9,911 bases of DNA, taken from an uncultured Lachnospiraceae bacterium (GTDB lineage Bacteria; Bacillota; Clostridia; Lachnospirales; Lachnospiraceae). Below the pieces are notes generated by a model that was given only the letters and a program-made list of their open reading frames with translations, made no database searches and was not told where the DNA came from. Where the stretch lies: the NCBI GenBank assembly GCA_934370915.1, contig CAKRNI010000085.1:1-9911 (forward strand), given 5' to 3'. Of this stretch, positions 5,284 to 9,911 are shown piece after piece. The position numbers and the translations under genes are program-made. Every line of letters starts with the position of its first letter. Positions within the stretch are counted from its first letter, which is position 1.

Positions 5284-8200
5284 ATGAGCGTAAAGCGCGT
5301 ATTTGTTGAGAAAAAACCGGAATATGCAATCAAGGCGGGAGAGCTTCGTGAGGAGATCGCAAGCTATCTTGACATTACAGGGGTAACGGGCGTCCGTGTG
5401 TTAGTCCGCTACGATATCGAAAATATTTCTGAGGACGTATATAAAGAGGCACTCGGAACGATCTTTTCCGAGCCGCCGGTAGACGATGTGTTTGAGGAGA
5501 CATTCCCGCACAGCGCAGAAGATGTGGTATTCTCCGTTGAATACCTGCCGGGACAGTTTGACCAGAGAGCCGATTCCGCAGAGCAGTGTGTAAAGTTATT
5601 AAACGAGAACGAGGAGCCGGTGATCCGCTCCGCAATGACCTACGTGATCTCCGGAAAGCTTTCCGCAGAGGAGATCGCAGCGATCAAGTCCTTCTGTATC
5701 AACCCGGTAGACTCCAGAGAGGCGTCCGAGGAGATTCCGGAGACACTTGTCACGGTATTTGATGTGCCGGAGGACGTTGCAGTCTTCGACGGATTTAAGG
5801 ATATGGATGAGGCTGCCTTAAAGGAACTCTATAGCTCCTTAAACCTCGCAATGACCTTTAAGGATTTCCTTCACATTCAGAATTACTATAAGAACGAAGA
5901 GCACAGAGATCCGTCCGTGACAGAGATCCGTGTGCTTGATACATACTGGTCCGATCACTGCCGCCACACAACATTCTCCACAGAGTTAAAGAATGTGACC
6001 TTCACAGAGGGCGACTACAAGAAACCGATCGAGGACACCTACAACCAGTATCTGGCGGATCACAAAGAGATCTACAAGGGACGCGACGACAAGTTCGTAT
6101 GCCTCATGGACCTTGCGATCATGGGTATGAAGAAGCTCCGCAAAGAGGGCAAGTTAGAGGATCTTGAGGTGTCCGACGAGATCAACGCCTGCTCTATCGT
6201 CGTTCCGGTGGAGATCGACGGAAAGACCGAGGAGTGGCTTGTAAACTTCAAGAATGAGACTCACAACCACCCGACAGAGATCGAGCCCTTCGGCGGCGCG
6301 GCAACCTGTCTTGGCGGCGCGATCCGTGACCCGCTTTCCGGACGTACCTATGTATATCAGGCAATGCGTATCACAGGTGCGGCTGACCCGACAAAGCCGT
6401 TAAATGAGACATTAAAGGGCAAGCTTCCGCAGAGAAAGATCGTCACAGAAGCTGCCCATGGATACAGCTCCTACGGAAACCAGATCGGTCTTGCAACCGG
6501 TTATGTAAAAGAACTCTACCATCCGGGCTATGTTGCGAAGAGAATGGAGATCGGTGCCGTTATGGCAGCAGCTCCGAGAAAGAACGTGATCCGTGAGACA
6601 TCCGATCCGGGTGATGTGATCATCCTTCTCGGCGGACGCACCGGCCGTGACGGAATCGGCGGCGCGACAGGTTCCTCCAAGGTACACACCGAGGCATCCA
6701 TCGAGGTCTGCGGCGCTGAGGTCCAGAAAGGTAACGCCCCGACCGAGAGAAAGATCCAGAGAATGTTCCGCCGTCCGGAAGTTTCTAAATTAATCAAGAA
6801 GTGTAACGATTTCGGCGCAGGCGGGGTTTCCGTAGCCATCGGTGAGCTCGCTGACGGACTTCTGATCGATCTCGATAAAGTACCGAAAAAGTACGCAGGT
6901 CTTGACGGAACAGAGCTTGCGATCTCTGAGTCTCAGGAGAGAATGGCAGTTGTCGTTGACCCGAAAGATGTTGACACATTCTTAGGATACGCAAAAGAGG
7001 AGAACCTTGAGGCTGTCACCGTTGCGACGGTTACCGAGAGCCCGAGACTCATCCTCACCTGGTGCGGAAAGACCATCGTTGACTTAAGCCGTGCGTTCCT
7101 CGATACAAACGGCGCTCATCAGGAGACAGACGTTACTCTGGAGGTTCCGAACCACGAGGGAACCCCGTTCGAGAAGAGAGAAGTAACTGACGTTAAGGAA
7201 AAATGGCTGAAGATGCTTGGTTCCTTAAATGTCTGCTCCCAGAAAGGTCTTGTGGAGATGTTCGACTCCTCCATCGGCGCGTCTACCGTTATGATGCCGT
7301 ACGGCGGAAAATATCAGCAGACCGAAATCCAGACCATGGTCGCAAAGCTTCCGGTCCTCGAAGGAAAATGCGATGCTGTGACCATGATGAGCTACGGCTT
7401 TGATCCATATCTCTCCAGCTGGAGCCCGTACCACGGCGCGATCTACGCAGTTCTCACATCTGTCGCAAAGATCGCAGCAGCAGGCGGTGACTACAGGAAG
7501 ATCCGCTTCACATTCCAGGAGTACTTCCGCAGAATGAGTAGCGAGCCGACAAGATGGAGCCAGCCGTTTGCAGCACTCCTCGGTGCCTACAACGCACAGC
7601 TCGGCTTCGGGCTTCCGTCCATCGGCGGCAAGGACAGCATGTCCGGTACCTTCGATGAGGAGAGCGGAAAAGAGATCGACGTTCCGCCGACACTTGTTTC
7701 CTTCGCAGTTGACGTTGCGAGTGCAAAGAACATGATCTCCCCGGAATTCAAGAAAGCTGGAAATAAGATCGTTGTATTTGAAATTAAAAAAGATTCCTAT
7801 GATCTTCCGGATTATGCCCAGATCATGGATGGATATGATAAACTTCACGAGGACATCAAGGCAGGCCGCGTGATCTCCGCATACGCCGCAGAGGCAAACG
7901 GAATCGCAGAGGCAGTCAGCAAGATGGCATTCGGAAATCACCTCGGTGTCAAGATTGAGCATGATGTGGATCCGAGAGACTTCTTTGCTCCGGCATGGGG
8001 CAATATCGTCTGCGAGGTTCCGGCTGACAAAGTCGGCGAGCTTCAGATGAGCTACCGTGTTATCGGTGAGGTTACCGATAAGGCAGCCTTCGAGTATGGT
8101 AATGTTTCCATTGTGCTCGACGAGGCATTAAAGACATGGGACGCAGCTCTCGAGGATGTATTCCCAACAGAGAGCGATGTAAAGAAAGAAGAAGTTAAGA

Positions 8201-9048
8201 ACGAAGTATTTAAGGCAGAGAACGTTGTGATCTGCAATCATAAGATCGGTACTCCGACTGTATTTATTCCGGTATTCCCGGGAACAAACTGCGAGTACGA
8301 CAGTACAAAGGCATTTGAGCGTGCGGGTGCAAAGGTCATCACAAAGGTATTTAAGAACATGAGCGCGGAAGATATCCGTGATTCTGTTGAAGTTTACAGA
8401 AAGAGCATCGAGGAGTCCCAGATCGTTATGTTCCCGGGCGGCTTCTCCGCAGGTGATGAGCCGGAAGGTTCCGCAAAGTTCTTTGCTACTGCGTTCCGCA
8501 ACGAGGTATTAAAGGACGAAATCATGAAGCTCTTAAATGAGCGTGACGGATTAATGCTCGGTATCTGTAACGGTTTCCAGGCTCTCATCAAGCTTGGTCT
8601 TGTTCCGGAAGGAAAGATCGTAGAGCAGAAGCCGGATTCCCCGACCTTAACCTACAACACCATCGGACGCCACGTTTCCAAGATGGTTAACTTAAAGGTT
8701 GTTTCCAACAAGTCCCCGTGGCTTGCAGGCGCAGAGCTCGGTGGTATTTACACGAACCCGGTATCCCACGGCGAGGGACGTTTCGTGGCTCCGAAGGAAT
8801 GGATCGACAAGCTCTTCGCAAACGGACAGGTTGCGACCCAGTATGTTGACCTTAACGGTGTTCCGACGATGGATGAATACTGGAACCCGAACGGCTCCTT
8901 CATGGCGATCGAAGGTATCACAAGCCCGGACGGACGTGTCTACGGTAAGATGGGTCACGCTGAGAGACGCGGCGACTATGTTGCAAAGAACATCACAGGC
9001 GAGCAGGACCTGAAGCTGTTTGAGAGTGGTGTGAAGTATTTTAAATAA
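5284..9048 (+). CDS. purL: Phosphoribosylformylglycinamidine (FGAM) synthase, single-chain type
   Basis: This is the fourth step of cytoplasmic purine synthesis: FGAR + glutamine + ATP to FGAM + glutamate + ADP + Pi. At 1254 residues it is the full-length fusion form combining PurS-, PurL- and PurQ-like parts. Residues 1-150 are the PurS-like N-terminal domain. YWSDHCRHTTFS (221-232) opens the synthetase part; ETHNHP (325-330) and GGAIRD (344-349) mark the first ATP/FGAR half, and GGKDSMSG (781-788) the second. NDFGAGGVS (508-516) is another family motif. After a charged linker (965-980), the class I glutaminase runs from about 990: FPGTNCEYD (998-1006), GGFSAGDEP (1052-1060), nucleophile Cys1095 in LGICNGF, and His1225/Glu1227 in GHAER. 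All catalytic residues are present. AGGAGG (5271-5276) is 7 nt before the ATG. The gene stands alone between its own promoter and terminator. Its strongly biased codon use suits high expression. Confidence 0.97.
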   Translation: MSVKRVFVEKKPEYAIKAGELREEIASYLDITGVTGVRVLVRYDIENISEDVYKEALGTIFSEPPVDDVFEETFPHSAEDVVFSVEYLPGQFDQRADSAEQCVKLLNENEEPVIRSAMTYVISGKLSAEEIAAIKSFCINPVDSREASEEIPETLVTVFDVPEDVAVFDGFKDMDEAALKELYSSLNLAMTFKDFLHIQNYYKNEEHRDPSVTEIRVLDTYWSDHCRHTTFSTELKNVTFTEGDYKKPIEDTYNQYLADHKEIYKGRDDKFVCLMDLAIMGMKKLRKEGKLEDLEVSDEINACSIVVPVEIDGKTEEWLVNFKNETHNHPTEIEPFGGAATCLGGAIRDPLSGRTYVYQAMRITGAADPTKPLNETLKGKLPQRKIVTEAAHGYSSYGNQIGLATGYVKELYHPGYVAKRMEIGAVMAAAPRKNVIRETSDPGDVIILLGGRTGRDGIGGATGSSKVHTEASIEVCGAEVQKGNAPTERKIQRMFRRPEVSKLIKKCNDFGAGGVSVAIGELADGLLIDLDKVPKKYAGLDGTELAISESQERMAVVVDPKDVDTFLGYAKEENLEAVTVATVTESPRLILTWCGKTIVDLSRAFLDTNGAHQETDVTLEVPNHEGTPFEKREVTDVKEKWLKMLGSLNVCSQKGLVEMFDSSIGASTVMMPYGGKYQQTEIQTMVAKLPVLEGKCDAVTMMSYGFDPYLSSWSPYHGAIYAVLTSVAKIAAAGGDYRKIRFTFQEYFRRMSSEPTRWSQPFAALLGAYNAQLGFGLPSIGGKDSMSGTFDEESGKEIDVPPTLVSFAVDVASAKNMISPEFKKAGNKIVVFEIKKDSYDLPDYAQIMDGYDKLHEDIKAGRVISAYAAEANGIAEAVSKMAFGNHLGVKIEHDVDPRDFFAPAWGNIVCEVPADKVGELQMSYRVIGEVTDKAAFEYGNVSIVLDEALKTWDAALEDVFPTESDVKKEEVKNEVFKAENVVICNHKIGTPTVFIPVFPGTNCEYDSTKAFERAGAKVITKVFKNMSAEDIRDSVEVYRKSIEESQIVMFPGGFSAGDEPEGSAKFFATAFRNEVLKDEIMKLLNERDGLMLGICNGFQALIKLGLVPEGKIVEQKPDSPTLTYNTIGRHVSKMVNLKVVSNKSPWLAGAELGGIYTNPVSHGEGRFVAPKEWIDKLFANGQVATQYVDLNGVPTMDEYWNPNGSFMAIEGITSPDGRVYGKMGHAERRGDYVAKNITGEQDLKLFESGVKYFK

Positions 9049-9065
9049 TGAAACTGTGAGATGAG

Positions 9066-9097
9066 AGGACGGAACCCTGGCTGGTTCCGTCCTTTTT
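9066..9097 (+). terminator. Strong intrinsic terminator of purL
   Basis: AGGACGGAACC (9066-9076) pairs perfectly with GGTTCCGTCCT (9083-9093) around a 6-nt loop. Five T residues (9093-9097) follow, then a C/T-rich stretch. It lies 17 bp past the purL stop codon. Confidence 0.95.
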
Positions 9098-9232
9098 CCT
9101 TTGCGGTGCGCAGGGGGAGATAAAAAAGGTGAGAGCTCCTGATCCTGGCGGCTGTAAACCGGAAATATCTCAAGTATGCCGTCGTTTCTGAATTGCTGAG
9201 TCTCAGTACATGCGGGGCATATCCCATTTTTT
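9098..9232. other. Intergenic region after purL terminator
   Basis: No gene is seen. It holds a perfect 11-bp palindrome CTGAG-T-CTCAG (9196-9206). A very short stem GGGG/TCCC (9214-9217 and 9222-9225) is followed by ATTTTTT (9226-9232), which could be a weak second terminator. Nothing else stands out. Confidence 0.4.
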
Positions 9233-9264
9233 ACATCTTGTGCAGAATAATGACATCTTGTGCA
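9233..9264 (+). repeat. Perfect 12-bp direct repeat, 20-bp period, upstream of a promoter
   Basis: ACATCTTGTGCA occurs at 9233-9244 and again at 9253-9264 with no mismatch, separated by 8 bp. A period of 20 bp is about two helical turns, so both copies face the same side of the DNA. The second copy ends just before the -35 position of the next promoter. This is the usual layout for a response-regulator or activator dimer site. Confidence 0.75.
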
Positions 9265-9265
9265 T

Positions 9266-9294
9266 CTATTATTGAAGAAACATAACAATATGAT
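9266..9294 (+). promoter_or_regulatory. Candidate activator-dependent promoter of the secreted protein gene
   Basis: TATGAT (9289-9294) is a good -10. The hexamer 17 bp upstream, CTATTA (9266-9271), is a poor -35. A poor -35 flanked by the direct repeat fits a promoter that needs an activator. Transcription would start near 9301. Confidence 0.5.
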
Positions 9295-9301
9295 AAAGTG
9301 A

Positions 9302-9368
9302 GAGTGTAGGATCATTTGCACTCAAAAGAGCAGGGCATCACAAAATAGAGTGGTGCTTTGTCTTTATA
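9302..9368 (+). promoter_or_regulatory. Leader hairpins before the secreted protein gene
   Basis: Two stems lie in the leader: GAGTGT/GCACTC (9302-9307 and 9318-9323, one wobble) and GCATCAC/GTGGTGC (9335-9341 and 9350-9356, one wobble, loop of 8). The second is followed by TTTGTCTTTAT, which could act as a weak attenuator or terminator. The interrupted T tract makes this uncertain. Confidence 0.4.
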
Positions 9369-9390
9369 AAAAGAAGAGGAGGAGATGGAT

Positions 9391-9911
9391 ATGTTAAAAC
9401 GCAAATTCATGAAAGCGGGTGCATGCGTACTCAGTGCAGCTCTGATCATGGGGCTATACGCCGGACCGGCGTTTGCTGAATGGGTCGAGTCCCGGACAGG
9501 AATCTGGAATTATGTTCAGGACGGGCAGAACAAAACCGGCTGGCAGCTGATCGAAGGCAAGTGGTATTTTTTTAATGAGGAAGGAATCATGCAGACCGGC
9601 TGGCTACAGTACGAAGGCAAATGGTACTTCCTTGGAGTGAATGGACCGATGTGCAGCGGCTGGCTTCGCGGTACCGGTGTGGATGAGTGGTATTACTTCG
9701 GATCAGATGGAGATATGGTTACCGGCGTTGTCCAGATCGATGGAAAAATTTATTACTTTGGAACCTCGGACAGCGGAAAAATGGAGACCGGCTCAGTCCG
9801 GATCGACGGGATCAACTACAAATTTGACCTGAACGGGGAAGCCTACGGAACAGCGGTGCCAAAGCCGGAGAGATTTTTCGAAACGGTGAAAAATGCGGAT
9901 GGAAGCATCAC
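9391..9911 (+). CDS. Secreted protein with cell-wall-binding repeats (partial, 3' end beyond window)
   Basis: The first 173 codons are seen and the frame is still open at the window end. Residues 1-29 are a signal peptide: positive start MLKRKFMK, hydrophobic core, and an AFA cleavage site before Glu30. Residues 31-154 carry tandem aromatic repeats of the choline-binding/cell-wall-binding type, with GW at 50, 70 and 90 and the matching positions GV at 112 and GS at 134, each followed by a D/EGK-WYYF-like strand. Spacing is 20, 20, 22 and 22 residues, and the aromatic GW decays along the array. After residue 156 the repeats stop and a new, unidentified region begins. Such proteins bind teichoic acid or other wall polymers. 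The repeats are N-terminal, so a catalytic or adhesive domain may follow. The start at 9391 is 8 nt after AGGAGG (9377-9382); an in-frame ATG at 9385 is only 2 nt away from it. Confidence 0.88.
   Translation, partial: MLKRKFMKAGACVLSAALIMGLYAGPAFAEWVESRTGIWNYVQDGQNKTGWQLIEGKWYFFNEEGIMQTGWLQYEGKWYFLGVNGPMCSGWLRGTGVDEWYYFGSDGDMVTGVVQIDGKIYYFGTSDSGKMETGSVRIDGINYKFDLNGEAYGTAVPKPERFFETVKNADGSI

Noticed and set aside
7225..7962. 245-codon minus-strand open frame inside purL
   Set aside because: It is opposite conserved PurL sequence and cysteine-rich without any motif.
9233..9264. The direct repeat as a CRISPR fragment
   Set aside because: Only two 12-bp copies with an 8-bp gap; far too short for repeats and spacers, and there are no cas genes.
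8692..9321. 209-codon minus-strand open frame across the end of purL
   Set aside because: It runs through the purL terminator and the downstream intergenic region, and its product is unrecognisable.

Overview
The window looks like chromosomal DNA from a Clostridia member, most likely Lachnospiraceae. This rests on purine-rich Shine-Dalgarno sequences (AGGAGG), good sigma-A promoters, a single-chain type PurL, a Crh-like HPr paralogue, and a secreted protein with clostridial cell-wall-binding repeats. The assignment is inference from gene style, not from a database match. No mobile element, CRISPR array, tRNA or rRNA was seen.

Layout, left to right: (1) 1-306 is an upstream regulatory region with several inverted repeats and a strong sigma-A promoter. 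It drives a small HPr-fold protein (307-549) that keeps the regulatory Ser segment but lacks the phosphocarrier His. An intrinsic terminator follows. (2) A second strong promoter (710-738) drives a 788-aa DinG/XPD-type Fe-S helicase with an intact-looking PD-(D/E)XK nuclease domain at its N-terminus (835-3201). (3) Convergent to it is a LysR-family regulator on the minus strand (3275-4150). (4) Divergent from the lysR gene is a 203-aa sigma-70-like protein (4421-5032). It has sigma regions 1.2, 2.1-2.2 and 3, but regions 2.3-2.4 are degenerate and region 4 is absent. (5) An AT-only tract and an extended -10 promoter drive purL (5284-9048), the 1254-aa single-chain FGAM synthase of purine synthesis, which ends at a textbook terminator. 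(6) A 12-bp direct repeat with 20-bp period sits just upstream of a promoter with a poor -35. It precedes a secreted cell-wall-binding-repeat protein (9391 to the window end, truncated).

The genes do not form one operon: nearly every gene has its own promoter. The least ordinary items are the sigma-70-like protein without region 4, divergent from a LysR gene; the Crh-like HPr; the nuclease-helicase fusion; and the phased direct repeats before the secreted protein. I do not see convincing evidence for a multi-gene undescribed system. The sigma-like protein is the best candidate for new biology.
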